This document shows, in pieces, positions 16,097-23,488 of a stretch of DNA of 35,359 bases (the stretch's first letter is position 1; every line of letters starts with the position of its first letter). This stretch comes from a bacterium (GTDB lineage Bacteria > BMS3Abin14). Location of the stretch: the NCBI GenBank assembly GCA_029210545.1, contig JARGFV010000006.1:4213-39571 (forward strand), given 5' to 3'. The notes beneath the pieces were generated by a model. It was not told the origin of the DNA and made no database searches. It worked only from the letters and a program-made list of their open reading frames with translations. The position numbers and the translations under genes were made by a program.

Positions 16097-16612
16097 ATGG
16101 GTGGATCATTTTCGAGATATGCCATTTTGTTCCTGGGTTTTGCGCTGGTGATGTTCGCGGCGTTCCCGGCGGGTGCTGATGACGTCACGTTGCCGGACGA
16201 CCTGAGGCAGTTCATTACCGATAACGTCGTCGATGAGCAGCAGGATGTCCTCGAAGAAGCATCCCAGGCCCTGGAGGCGGGTGTTTCAGGGCAGTTCATC
16301 GAAGGCGCCATACAGAGTTCCCTCGATGCGGGCCTGACGGGGGAGAGTATCCAGGAGATGCTCGAAAACCTGGCTGAGGCGTACACGGATGGAACCGGAG
16401 AAAACCTGGATCAGATCGTTGATGAATATATCCAGGGTGGACCCGATCTGGATGATGCCGGTGACCTGGATGATGACGAGACGGAGATCGAGCACGATGG
16501 CGACGACGGTCCCGACGACGGTGACGACGGTGACGCCGGTGACGACGACGGTGACGATGACGGTGACGATGGTGATGACGGCGACGACGGCCACGGTGGT
16601 GATAAAGACTGA
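16097..16612 (+). CDS. Secreted acidic protein with an Asp/Gly-rich tail
   Basis: A 171-residue exported protein. A signal peptide (SRYAILFLGFALVMFAAFPAGA) is followed by a helical region whose units resemble each other: QALEAGVSGQFIEGAIQSSL then DAGLTGESIQEMLENLAEAY. From about residue 115 the sequence is nearly all Asp and Gly (DGDDGPDDGDDGDAGDDDG and so on), encoded by GACGACGGT-type 9-bp repeats. The tail should bind Ca2+ or other cations weakly or be disordered. The protein at 18294-19238 has the same plan and similar helical units, so the two are paralogues bracketing the sigma/anti-sigma genes. GGGAGG lies 6 nt before the ATG at 16097. Function unknown; secretion is inferred from the N terminus. 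Confidence 0.78.
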   Translation: MGGSFSRYAILFLGFALVMFAAFPAGADDVTLPDDLRQFITDNVVDEQQDVLEEASQALEAGVSGQFIEGAIQSSLDAGLTGESIQEMLENLAEAYTDGTGENLDQIVDEYIQGGPDLDDAGDLDDDETEIEHDGDDGPDDGDDGDAGDDDGDDDGDDGDDGDDGHGGDKD

Positions 16613-16651
16613 TCCGAACCTCGTCTGATAACCTTGCAGATGTGGTAACAG

Positions 16652-16682
16652 GACGGCCGCACTCCCGTTGGAGGCGGCCGTC
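16652..16682 (+). terminator. Hairpin terminator after the secreted acidic protein
   Basis: GACGGCCGC (16652-16660) and GCGGCCGTC (16674-16682) form a perfect 9-bp stem about 40 bp after the stop. A moderately T-rich stretch (TCCTTCGTTTCC) follows, so it is a plausible intrinsic terminator separating this gene from the sigma gene. Confidence 0.6.
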
Positions 16683-16732
16683 TCCTTCGTTTCCTGCAAA
16701 GGTTTGGCTGTAAAACTTGAGAAGTAAACTAT

Positions 16733-16746
16733 AACCTGTACAGGTT
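16733..16746. promoter_or_regulatory. Perfect 14-bp palindrome upstream of the ECF sigma gene
   Basis: AACCTGTACAGGTT is a perfect palindrome, overlapping a TATAAC hexamer (16730-16735) and about 45 bp upstream of the ATG at 16791. It looks like a dimer-binding operator over the promoter. No regulator gene for it is identifiable here. Confidence 0.55.
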
Positions 16747-16790
16747 GTAACGTTCCCTGTCACTTCCTGTCTAAGGGGTAAAGATCGTAA

Positions 16791-17303
16791 ATGGACGAGG
16801 TACGGTTCCAGACCGAATATGAGCAGGTCGCAGATCAGCTTTTTACCTGCCTTGTCAGGGCCACCGGGGACAGGGAGTGGGCAGCTGACCTCCTCCAGGA
16901 AGCGGCCTTCAGGGCCTACCGGGCCAGAAAGGGGTTTCGCGAGGACTCCGCCTTCAAGACATGGATCTACCGTATCGCCATGAATGTGATGAAAAACCAG
17001 ATGATCCGACAAGGCAGGGAACGAAGATGGGCAGTGGAGCAGGGTTCCCAGGATCTGCCGTCTCGGCAGACACCGGAGTCTCTCCTGTCCGGGAAAAGGA
17101 CGGCCGATGAGTTGTCCCGGGCCCTTGAGATGCTGGAAGAGGGTTACCGGATGCCGTTTCTGCTCAAACATGTGGATGGAATGAGCTACAGGGAGATCGC
17201 CGAGGTTCTGGATGTCGGTGAAGGGGCTGCAAGGGTCAGGGTGCACAGGGCACGTCACGCCCTTGCGAACCTGCTTAAAGGATCATGGGAGGACGGGCAG
17301 TGA
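16791..17303 (+). CDS. ECF-type RNA polymerase sigma factor
   Basis: A 170-residue sigma-70 family protein of the extracytoplasmic-function group. Region 2 spans about 10-75 (LVRATGDREWAADLLQEAAFRAYRARKGFREDSAFKTWIYRIAMNVM) and region 4 about 105-160 (LEEGYRMPFLLKHVDGMSYREIAEVLDVGEGAARVRVHRARHAL), with no region 3. The downstream gene overlaps its stop codon (GTGA, 17300-17303) and encodes a membrane protein with an anti-sigma-like cytoplasmic part, so the two form a coupled pair. The ribosome site is weak (AAGGGG). A perfect palindrome lies upstream. Its regulon probably includes the secreted paralogues on either side; that is inference from position. Confidence 0.93.
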   Translation: MDEVRFQTEYEQVADQLFTCLVRATGDREWAADLLQEAAFRAYRARKGFREDSAFKTWIYRIAMNVMKNQMIRQGRERRWAVEQGSQDLPSRQTPESLLSGKRTADELSRALEMLEEGYRMPFLLKHVDGMSYREIAEVLDVGEGAARVRVHRARHALANLLKGSWEDGQ

Positions 17304-17890
17304 AGCCTGAAGATCTCAACATGGCCCAGCTCTACCTTGACGGGGAGTTGGACAGGGACCGGGTAGCTGCCTTCGCCAGCCTTCTGGAAACCGACCCTGG
17401 CCTGAAGGAGTACCTCGACCAGCTCGCAGAGGTGAAGGATCTGGCCCTGGAGATGGAGGTCATGAGAGCACCGGAGCTTCGCCCTGGCTCAAAGCCTGCG
17501 CCTCCGATGGCCCTGGCCCGTCTGTCAATAAGCAGTTTTTTTGCCGGTGCAGCAGCTGCTGCGGCCTGTATCCTCCTCGGTTTTGGCCTGGCAGGCCGGA
17601 TCCAGCAGCCTCCTGTATCTGTGGGAGGGGAATTCATGTTCCGGATGGTCTACTACTCTCCTACAGCCCGATCGGTGTCGGTCCTGGGTGATTTCAACGG
17701 CTGGTCCGGCGAGATCCCCCTCCGGTCCGGCCAGGGCGGTTACTGGGAGGCTGAGGTGCGGGTACCCCCTGGAGAGTACCGGTACGTTTTCGTTGTGGAT
17801 GGACGGCAGTACATCCCTGACCCAACGGCGGATTATGTGATCGATGATGATTTCGGTTCGAAAAATTCAGTTGTCCGGATCGGTCTCTAG
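17300..17890 (+). CDS. Membrane anti-sigma-like protein with periplasmic CBM48/AMPK-beta-like domain
   Basis: A protein of about 196 residues. The cytoplasmic part (AQLYLDGELDRDRVAAFASLLETDPGLKEYLDQLAEV) has the helical layout of anti-sigma N termini but lacks the zinc-binding His/Cys motif. One membrane helix follows (ISSFFAGAAAAAACILLGFGLAG, about 77-100). The periplasmic C terminus is an AMPK-beta/CBM48-like beta-sandwich: VYYSPTARSVSVLGDFNGWS, WEAEVRVPPGEYRYVFVVDG and DPTADYVIDDDFGSKNSVV carry its hallmarks. It could sense glycan or another ligand and release the sigma factor. GTG at 17300 overlaps the sigma stop and has GGGAGG upstream; an in-frame ATG at 17285 is the alternative. The domain reading is confident, the sensing role inferred. 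Confidence 0.85.
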   Translation: MKPEDLNMAQLYLDGELDRDRVAAFASLLETDPGLKEYLDQLAEVKDLALEMEVMRAPELRPGSKPAPPMALARLSISSFFAGAAAAAACILLGFGLAGRIQQPPVSVGGEFMFRMVYYSPTARSVSVLGDFNGWSGEIPLRSGQGGYWEAEVRVPPGEYRYVFVVDGRQYIPDPTADYVIDDDFGSKNSVVRIGL

Positions 17891-17923
17891 AGCTTTCCTG
17901 AGAGTCGTGGTCCCGGTCTCGTA

Positions 17924-18271
17924 GTGCTGGCCTTGACGGCCTGCTCTCATTTTCCGGTTCGGGATACGGGTTCCCTGGGAAGTGTCCGGTTTGCCGTCAG
18001 GACACCTGGCGCCGACGAGGTGGACCTGGTCCTGTTGAGGGGGCAAACGGACCACCCGGTCATGGTCAAGGTCCTAGCTCGGCCCCTTGCAGGAGATCTG
18101 TGGGTGGTGGAAATGGACCTCGTACCGGGGGAGTATCGATATTTTTTCCTTGTGGACGGTGTTGTCACAGTCAATGGAGGCAGGAGCCGGGTTGAAAAGG
18201 ATGATTTCGGCGGCGTTACGGGGATACTCAGGGTGTTCAGGGGTGATAATGGGGAGATCCAGGTCTACTGA
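17924..18271 (+). CDS. Small CBM48-like lipoprotein with a damaged or short signal peptide
   Basis: A protein of up to 115 residues carrying a second AMPK-beta/CBM48-like sandwich (VRFAVRTPGADEVDLVLLRG, WVVEMDLVPGEYRYFFLVDG, DDFGGVTGILRVF), so it is a divergent tandem partner of the domain in the preceding gene. LALTACSHF looks like a lipobox with Cys at residue 7, but the only start (GTG 17924) leaves a signal peptide too short to work. The preceding bases in another frame read RAFLRVVVPV, ideal for the missing signal, and a one-base insertion near 17915-17921 would join them. Either a sequence error or a recent frameshift is likely. It is cotranscribed with the sigma and anti-sigma genes. 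Confidence 0.65.
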   Translation: MLALTACSHFPVRDTGSLGSVRFAVRTPGADEVDLVLLRGQTDHPVMVKVLARPLAGDLWVVEMDLVPGEYRYFFLVDGVVTVNGGRSRVEKDDFGGVTGILRVFRGDNGEIQVY

Positions 18272-18293
18272 TGGCCAGGGCGGAGGAAAGACG

Positions 18294-19238
18294 ATGAAGG
18301 GCATAAAAAAGGGGCGCGGCTGGGCCGCGACAGTAGCATCCGTTGTTTTTGCCGGGCTGTTTTGCGCCCTGGCAGCTGCGGGTCCTGCCCGGGCCGCTGA
18401 ACTGCCCCCTGAACTGAAGCAGAAACTTGCCGACGGCCTGTCCGATGGCGCTGTGCGCGACCAGGTGCGCGTGAACCTTTCAAAAGCTCTGGAGGGTGGG
18501 GCGTCACCCGACGCGCTGGTGCACCTGGTGGACCGTGTCCTGGAAGGAGGCGTCAACCCCCTTGCCCTGGAACATCTGACCGGCACCCTCGCCCGGGCTG
18601 TTGAAAGGAAACTGCCCCCCGGGCCGGTGGTCGCCAAGGTTCTGGAGGGAGTGGCCAAGAACGTCCCCGGGGATAGGCTGGTCATGGCAGTGGACAAGGT
18701 CCTGGAACGTCTTGAATTCGCAGGCGAAGTGGCTCGTTTGGCCAACAGCCGGGATGACGATCGTGATGAATTCATCGTCCGGACAGCCGATGCGGTGGCA
18801 GCCGGCATGGATCGAAACAGGCTACGCTCCCTTGCTGTCCGGATGGCGGAAAGAAAAACCGGGAACAAGGTCTCCTCGCTCCAGGTCATGGAGATCGTCA
18901 AGACCGCCAGCGGTTACGGAATCGCCCAGGACAAGGTTGAAGGCGTTGCACGGGCCCTCATGGATGATGAAAGGGCGGACGGAAAAGACGTTCAGCGGAT
19001 CCTGAGATCCCTCGTCAAACAGGACGGTGACCGTGATGGTGCCTGGAAGAGCGATGAAAAGGTTCGCGGGGACAATGACGGTGACGACGGTGACGATGGT
19101 GGCGATGGTGAAGGGACGGATGACGGCTCCAATGATTCCGAACACGATGACGGACCTTCCGGGGATGACGGCAGCGGGGGGTCGGATGACAGCCACGAGA
19201 CCAGCGAAAGCCCCGGCGGGGAGCCGGAGCACGACTGA
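18294..19238 (+). CDS. Secreted helical-repeat protein with an Asp/Gly-rich tail
   Basis: A 314-residue exported protein. A basic N terminus (MKGIKKGRG) and hydrophobic stretch end near GPARA, residue 34, a typical signal peptidase I site. Helical units of about 25 residues follow: ALEGGASPDALVHLVDRV, LEGGVNPLALEHLTGTLARA, KLPPGPVVAKVLEGVAK and NVPGDRLVMAVDKVLERL. They parallel units in the protein at 16097-16612. The last 75 residues are Asp/Gly/Ser-rich (DNDGDDGDDGGDGEGTDDG). GGAGG lies 7 nt before the ATG. As the last gene of the sigma-factor operon it is a candidate for the effector or the sensed component. No family is recognised. Cation binding by the tail is an inference from composition. 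Confidence 0.8.
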   Translation: MKGIKKGRGWAATVASVVFAGLFCALAAAGPARAAELPPELKQKLADGLSDGAVRDQVRVNLSKALEGGASPDALVHLVDRVLEGGVNPLALEHLTGTLARAVERKLPPGPVVAKVLEGVAKNVPGDRLVMAVDKVLERLEFAGEVARLANSRDDDRDEFIVRTADAVAAGMDRNRLRSLAVRMAERKTGNKVSSLQVMEIVKTASGYGIAQDKVEGVARALMDDERADGKDVQRILRSLVKQDGDRDGAWKSDEKVRGDNDGDDGDDGGDGEGTDDGSNDSEHDDGPSGDDGSGGSDDSHETSESPGGEPEHD

Positions 19239-19241
19239 TCC

Positions 19242-19270
19242 CCCCCTGGATTCGGTGGCGAACCAGGGGG
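19242..19270 (+). terminator. Hairpin at the end of the sigma-factor cluster
   Basis: CCCCCTGG (19242-19249) pairs with CCAGGGGG (19263-19270), and TTCG/CGAA pair inside with a GTGG loop. It starts 4 bp after the stop codon at 19238. No clear T run follows, but place and stability fit termination. Confidence 0.6.
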
Positions 19271-19341
19271 ACCGCGGTTTACTCCATGCCCTTTTGACTA
19301 TTGCTTAGACAAGGTTGCTGGTCTCCCTATATACCGGCCTT

Positions 19342-19929
19342 ATGGTCCTTGAGCCTTCACGAAGAATCCTCTTTGACCTGGTCGCGGTCCTTTCCGAGGC
19401 CATGGATCTTGTCAGCCCCCTCGTGGTGGACCACCACCGATGGACCTCCTGGTTTGCTGCGCAGATCGCCGAGAAGATGGGGCTGCCGTCCCTTGAGCTT
19501 TCCAGGGTCGTCATGGCGAGCCTCCTCCACGACGTGGGGGCTTTTTCCCTCAAAGAGCGTCTCGACACCCTCAATTTCGAGTTCGAAAACCCCCAACATC
19601 ATGCGCGATTGGGCTACAGGCTTCTTCACGATTTCGGCCCCCTCAGGGAGGAAGCCGTGATCATCCGGGGGCATCACTCCTGGTGGAAGCCTGTAAAGGA
19701 GGATGAGACCGGAGGAGAACAGGTTCCCCCTGGCAGCCACATTATTCATCTTGCGGACCGGATCGCCATCCTGGCCAGCGGGGATGAAAGCGGCAAGGTG
19801 GGCGTTGAAGATGTCCTGGAGATGATAGGTGTACGGGAAGGTACCGTCTTCATGCCGGCTGCTGTCGAAGCTTTCAGGAGCCGGCAGCCACTGGGGGGGT
19901 CTGGAAGGTTCCCCCTGCACCGGGCTTGA
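19342..19929 (+). CDS. N-terminal part of a split HD-domain phosphohydrolase (HD-GYP type)
   Basis: First half of a two-domain HD phosphohydrolase. It contains VVDHHRWTSWFAAQIAEKMGL, SRVVMASLLHDVGAFSL (the HD pair), NPQHHARLGYRLLHDFG and AVIIRGHHSWW, a divergent HD domain as found N-terminal to HD-GYP domains. The frame ends at 19929, just after a run of seven G at 19893-19899. One extra G would read straight on into the HD-GYP domain encoded from 19926. Start: ATG at 19342 (MVLEPSRRILFDL); TTG at 19315 would add nine residues. The gene is thus either frameshifted, phase-variable at the G run, or affected by a sequence error. HD-GYP proteins normally hydrolyse cyclic di-GMP. Confidence 0.75.
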   Translation: MVLEPSRRILFDLVAVLSEAMDLVSPLVVDHHRWTSWFAAQIAEKMGLPSLELSRVVMASLLHDVGAFSLKERLDTLNFEFENPQHHARLGYRLLHDFGPLREEAVIIRGHHSWWKPVKEDETGGEQVPPGSHIIHLADRIAILASGDESGKVGVEDVLEMIGVREGTVFMPAAVEAFRSRQPLGGSGRFPLHRA

Positions 19930-20417
19930 TGGAGATGCTCAAGGGCAGATCGGGTGGGAATGCCATGGTCATCGATGGTGGCGACCTGGAAAACCTTGCC
20001 CGCCTTTTCGTCAGGATCATCGATTACAGAAGCCATTTTACCGCCACCCACTCGGCGGGGGTGGCCGCTGTGGCCGGGGTGCTGGCCCGCGCTCTGGGGT
20101 TTTCCGCAGTAAACTGCCGGATCATCAGGGTGGCCGGTTATCTCCACGACCTCGGCAAACTGGCCATTCCCACCGAACTCATAGAAAAACCCGGGCCTCT
20201 CGATGAGGTGGAGTACCTTCATATCCAGGATCACGCCCTCCAATCACGCAGGTTCCTCGAGAGGATCCCTGAACTGGGCCATGCTATCGAGTTGGCGGCC
20301 CAGCACCATGAACGCCTTGACGGCAGCGGTGACCCTGAGCACTGTACCGAAAAAGAGATCGCCTTTTTTATATTCTTCATTGGGATCGTTTACGTTATAA
20401 GCGTCAATTCGACATAA
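19926..20417 (+). CDS. C-terminal HD-GYP domain of the split phosphohydrolase, truncated
   Basis: Second half of the split protein. FVRIIDYRSHFTATHSAGVAAVAGVLA, VAGYLHDLGKLAIPTELIEKPG and AAQHHERLDGSGDP are the HD-GYP landmarks. Two defects are visible. The GYP triplet reads GDP, and after TEKEIAFF the sequence turns into a hydrophobic tail (IFFIGIVYVISVNST) and stops, so about 60-70 residues of the domain are lost. The DNA there is AT-rich, unlike the surroundings, which suggests a deletion or insertion junction near 20365. An independent start (TTG 19926 or ATG 19929) exists but has no Shine-Dalgarno. It is most likely a pseudogene remnant without cyclic di-GMP hydrolase activity. Confidence 0.7.
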   Translation: MMEMLKGRSGGNAMVIDGGDLENLARLFVRIIDYRSHFTATHSAGVAAVAGVLARALGFSAVNCRIIRVAGYLHDLGKLAIPTELIEKPGPLDEVEYLHIQDHALQSRRFLERIPELGHAIELAAQHHERLDGSGDPEHCTEKEIAFFIFFIGIVYVISVNST

Positions 20418-20471
20418 GGTCATTCCGGCCTGGTAACGCTTTTTTATGACTGTTTACATCGGGAGGAGAAG

Positions 20472-21059
20472 ATGGATGGAATTATCGGGGGCGCCGGCTT
20501 TATCACCCCAATGGTGATCCCGCTGCTCATTTTCCTGGCCAGGATCGCTGATGTTACCATCGGGACCTTGCGTATCATCTTCGTGACCAGGGGGCTTCGG
20601 TTCCTTTCGGCGGCTTCGGGATTTTTCGAGGTGTTCATCTGGCTCCTCGCAATTCGCCAGATCATGGTCAACCTCGACCACTGGTTGAATTTTTTCGCCT
20701 ATGCGGCAGGTTTTGCCGCCGGAAATTACGTGGGGCTCAGCATCGAAAGGTACATTGCCATCGGGCATATCATCATCCGCGTCATTACCCACCGTGACGC
20801 CACCGATCTTGAAGAGCATCTCAGGGACCGTGGTTTCCCCGTCACATCGGTGGATGCCGAAGGGGAAGCCGGCCAGGTCAAACTCCTGTTTACGGTGGCC
20901 AGGCGCAGTACCCTCCCCGAAATTATTGCCACGATCAAGCGCTTTAATCCCCTGGCTTTTTACACCGTGGAAGACCTGCGGTACGTCAGTCAGCCACCGG
21001 CACACCCCATGGCACGGCGGCACCTTTTCTCCCTGAGGGGAGGCAGGAAGGACAAGTGA
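20472..21059 (+). CDS. UPF0316 family membrane protein (DUF5698/DUF2179)
   Basis: A 195-residue protein of the UPF0316 family. Three N-terminal membrane helices (about 10-30, 42-62, 68-90) carry the family motifs ARIADVTIGTLRIIFVTRGLR and AYAAGFAAGNYVGLSIE. A cytoplasmic domain follows, of the DUF2179 type: HIIIRVITHRDATDLEEHLRDRGFPVTSVDAEG ... VKLLFTVARRSTLPEIIATIKRFNPLAFYTVEDLRYV. GGGAGGAG lies 5-6 nt before the ATG. The molecular function of the family is unknown. It stands alone downstream of the broken HD-GYP gene. Confidence 0.92.
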   Translation: MDGIIGGAGFITPMVIPLLIFLARIADVTIGTLRIIFVTRGLRFLSAASGFFEVFIWLLAIRQIMVNLDHWLNFFAYAAGFAAGNYVGLSIERYIAIGHIIIRVITHRDATDLEEHLRDRGFPVTSVDAEGEAGQVKLLFTVARRSTLPEIIATIKRFNPLAFYTVEDLRYVSQPPAHPMARRHLFSLRGGRKDK

Positions 21060-21094
21060 GAAAAAAAGGGAAGAGGGGAAAAGGTGCTGGATCT

Positions 21095-21442
21095 TCAGAA
21101 AGGCGGGTTGATAAAGTAGGCTGTGATCCCGGAAACACCCGCGAAAAATGCGTAGAGGATCTCGAAAGTATGCCAGGTCCTGTCATTCCGGGCGCCCAGC
21201 CGGTTGCCGGTCCTCACGGTGATGACAGCCGCGTAGAGGGCAGCTGAAAGGGAGACGAGGAAAAGGAGCGGGGACGTTCCGTGAAGGTGGATGACGTGGT
21301 CGGGAATGTGGTCGAACCAGTAGAGGATCCATCCAAGGCAGGCGGAAAGGGCGCCGACATCGGCTGAGATGATCAACTTCCCGAACAGGTTCCAGTACTC
21401 CTTGGGGGAAAGATGGTTCGTGCCGATGACCGCGCTACTCAT
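21095..21442 (-). CDS. Small membrane protein of unknown function
   Basis: A 115-residue protein with about three hydrophobic helices: VGALSACLGWILYWFDHI (27-45), SPLLFLVSLSAALYAAVITV (57-77) and FEILYAFFAGVSGITAYFI (93-111). N-terminal residues are soluble. GGGAGG lies 6-7 nt before the ATG at 21442, and the frame has no close competitor. No family recognised. It is convergent with the UPF0316 gene and follows the VWA protein gene on the same strand, but with a hairpin between them, so it is probably transcribed separately. Confidence 0.7.
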   Translation of the reverse strand: MSSAVIGTNHLSPKEYWNLFGKLIISADVGALSACLGWILYWFDHIPDHVIHLHGTSPLLFLVSLSAALYAAVITVRTGNRLGARNDRTWHTFEILYAFFAGVSGITAYFINPPF

Positions 21443-21536
21443 GAAACGCCTCCCCTGCGATAAGATGGATGGAGAGACAGTATATAATGGAAAGTTAATA
21501 TTTGTGAAGTGTCACCCGGAAAAATGGGAACAAAGG

Positions 21537-21566
21537 GCGGGGTAGTTTATACGGAAACCACCCCGC
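21537..21566 (-). terminator. Terminator hairpin after the VWA gene
   Basis: GCGGGGT (21537-21543) pairs with ACCCCGC (21560-21566), extended inward by GTTT/AAAC and outward by AAAG/CTTT-like pairs. It lies 8 bp past the minus-strand stop at 21575. Confidence 0.55.
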
Positions 21567-21574
21567 TCTTTGTT

Positions 21575-22939
21575 TTACTGCTGGTTGAGCTGTTGATAGC
21601 TTCTGTATTTCTCGTCTTTCTGCATCTCCCTGACCTCACCGGGCGCCATGGTATCCAGGTCGTCCAGCTTGTCCGAGTAGGTTTTGATCCTTTCCATTTC
21701 CATCTTCACCGCAGGTGCTTCAGGGGATGGGGCGGCCATCAGGGCGCCGACTGCCTTTCTGATGATGGACATGGCACCGGCACGGTCGCCTCCGTCGACT
21801 TTCCTGGCCGCTTCCTCCATCAGGACGTTGGTTTCGATGACGGCCTTTTTCTCCTGGACTCCGGCGTCAAAACTTTCCCGGTAGCGCCGCGGGTCGTCGA
21901 TGACGGCCAGTGAGACCGCTTCTGTCGATTCACGGAAGACCTTCCCTGAGGCGGGGTCCGTGTAACGCACACTTACCTCTGCAACTTCCTGGTTCCCGAT
22001 CCGACCGGTAGGAACATTCAGCTTCGCCATGAGGGTGCGCGTTTCCCCTGCGCTCACGTCACCGAGTCCGATGACGGCGGAACTTCCCTCGAGCTTCCAG
22101 CTGTGACCGGGCGCTGTCTCGAACCGGGCGCCTCCAAGGGGACGGATGATGATCTCCACCCCGGAGGCGGAGGTGCGGGCCATCATGTTGAACTCCCTGG
22201 TCAGGGCGGCGACGATGTCCCCGGGCCTGGAGAGGTAATGGTAGCTGCCGCCGCCCCCGTTGGCCATGGAAGCGAGGAGGTCCTCGTCGAAATCGTATCC
22301 CATGCCGAAGGTTGAGACGGAAACCCCGTCCTCATACATGGAACTGGCCCGCCTTCTCAGTTGACCGATGTCGGTGACGCCAACATTGGCCAGCCCGTCG
22401 GAAAGGAGGACAACCCGGCTGATGGTCCCTTTTCTTCGTTGTCTTTTGGCCTGTCTGAAACCTTCCTCCAGGCCTCCCGAAAGGAATGTCCGGCCCTCGG
22501 CGCGGATCTCGTCGATAATGCGATGAAGCTTCCAACGGTTTGTAACCCGACAGGCCGAAACGGGGACGTGAACCCTGTTGTTGTAGGTCACGATGGTCAG
22601 GATATCGTCAGGACCCAGGCGGTCGACCAGCATGTGGGCCGCCTGCAGCACGTGTTCCATCTTCCCCTCCTCCCCCATGGATCCGCTTCTATCGAGGACC
22701 AGCGCCAGGTTCAGTGGCGGCCGGTCCGGAGAGGGCAGGATGTCGGGGGCGATGACGCGGACCTGGATGGCGCTCGAACCGTCTCCTTCGTAAAGAACCG
22801 TGGTGTTTTCGGGCCTGACGTCCATGTTCAGGGCCAAAGCCTGTGAACACATCATCGTCAGGAGCATTGCCATCGCCGCGAACAGGATCGTGACGGCCGG
22901 CGGACATCCCAGCGTACGGTAATCGGTCTTCGTTTTCAT
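21575..22939 (-). CDS. Exported von Willebrand factor A domain protein
   Basis: A 454-residue exported protein. After a signal peptide (cleaved near ALA-LN, residue 37) and a beta-rich N terminus comes a VWA domain, about 75-255: LALVLDRSGSMGEEGKM holds the complete MIDAS DxSxS (Asp83), TFLSGGLEEGF the MIDAS Thr and VVLLSDGLANVGV the second Asp. The domain is followed by an Ig-like region (VAEVSVRYTDPASGKVFRES) and a helical C terminus. Such proteins bind metal-dependent ligands at the cell surface. The architecture resembles the YfbK/inter-alpha-trypsin-inhibitor-like bacterial VWA proteins. GGAGG lies 6 nt before the ATG. It is a single gene; its partner is unknown. Confidence 0.88.
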   Translation of the reverse strand: MKTKTDYRTLGCPPAVTILFAAMAMLLTMMCSQALALNMDVRPENTTVLYEGDGSSAIQVRVIAPDILPSPDRPPLNLALVLDRSGSMGEEGKMEHVLQAAHMLVDRLGPDDILTIVTYNNRVHVPVSACRVTNRWKLHRIIDEIRAEGRTFLSGGLEEGFRQAKRQRRKGTISRVVLLSDGLANVGVTDIGQLRRRASSMYEDGVSVSTFGMGYDFDEDLLASMANGGGGSYHYLSRPGDIVAALTREFNMMARTSASGVEIIIRPLGGARFETAPGHSWKLEGSSAVIGLGDVSAGETRTLMAKLNVPTGRIGNQEVAEVSVRYTDPASGKVFRESTEAVSLAVIDDPRRYRESFDAGVQEKKAVIETNVLMEEAARKVDGGDRAGAMSIIRKAVGALMAAPSPEAPAVKMEMERIKTYSDKLDDLDTMAPGEVREMQKDEKYRSYQQLNQQ

Positions 22940-22961
22940 GGCGTTCCTCCAATGTCAGGGT

Positions 22962-23052
22962 CAATTCCAAATTCCATATTTCAAATTCCAAATGTGCTTT
23001 CTTTCCCCTTTCCCCTTCTCCCTTCTCCCTTCTCCCTGCTACCTTTACCCTT
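22962..23052. repeat. Two 7-bp-period arrays (AAATTCC; then TCCCCTT/CTCCCTT)
   Basis: CAATTCC, AAATTCC, ATATTTC, AAATTCC, AAATGTG (22962-22996), then TCCCCTT x2, CTCCCTT x2, CTCCCTG, CTACCTT, TACCCTT (23004-23052). A complementary purine stretch (GAAGAGGGGAAAAGGGGAGG, from 23085) lies about 35 bp downstream and could pair with the second array. Confidence 0.88.
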
Positions 23053-23123
23053 GCCGGGCCGGGTTTATTCCCGGCAAAGAACTGGAAGAGGGGAAAAGGG
23101 GAGGAAGATCAGTATCGGGGTAA

Positions 23124-23148
23124 CCCCTCGACTCCGCTCGGGGCAGGC
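23124..23148. repeat. Variant of the CCCTTCGAC...CTCAGGG dispersed repeat
   Basis: CCCCTCGACTCCGCTCGGGG followed by CAGGC, a diverged relative of the words at 12952 and 27676 with the palindromic ends kept by paired changes. Confidence 0.6.
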
Positions 23149-23177
23149 GGGGTATCGGTGTGTCGGGTGAAAAGCCA

Positions 23178-23224
23178 GTCATTGTGAGGAGCATCGAGGC
23201 TGGCGAGAGCAACGTGGCAATCCC
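23178..23224. repeat. TCATTGCGAGGAGC-type REP, copy 1
   Basis: GTCATTGTGAGGAGC at the left and GCAACGTGGCAATCCC at the right; same family as 31097-31142 and the hairpin version at 34991-35064. The spacer 23053-23488 otherwise shows no gene. Confidence 0.75.
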
Positions 23225-23338
23225 AGGGTCAAAAGTCTTAACGCAAAGACCGCAGGGACGGCCCATTGGTAGGCCGCTCATCCCGCAGAGGGCCGCAGGG
23301 AGAGCCAGTTCCCTCGGAACAAAACGGGGGAAACAGCC

Positions 23339-23404
23339 GTGATTCGTGACTCGTGATTGGTAAAGAACAGTTTGAGATTTACACCCAAAACGCAAAACCC
23401 AAAA
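23339..23404. repeat. Two 7-bp-period arrays (GTGATTC; CCCAAAA)
   Basis: GTGATTC, GTGACTC, GTGATTG (23339-23359) and CCCAAAA, CGCAAAA, CCCAAAA (23384-23404). The second shares its word with the array at 14794-14842. Confidence 0.8.
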
Positions 23405-23488
23405 CCCGGAACTGTTTTTTCGAAACGCGGATTCACTCTGGAATAAATCCCCCCATCCTGTGGTATATAGGTGGGCAGGAGGTGGTCG

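Noticed and set aside
14929-16386. 485-codon open frame opposite the aldo/keto reductase gene
   Set aside because: It is an antisense shadow in GC-rich DNA and crosses a gene boundary on the other strand.
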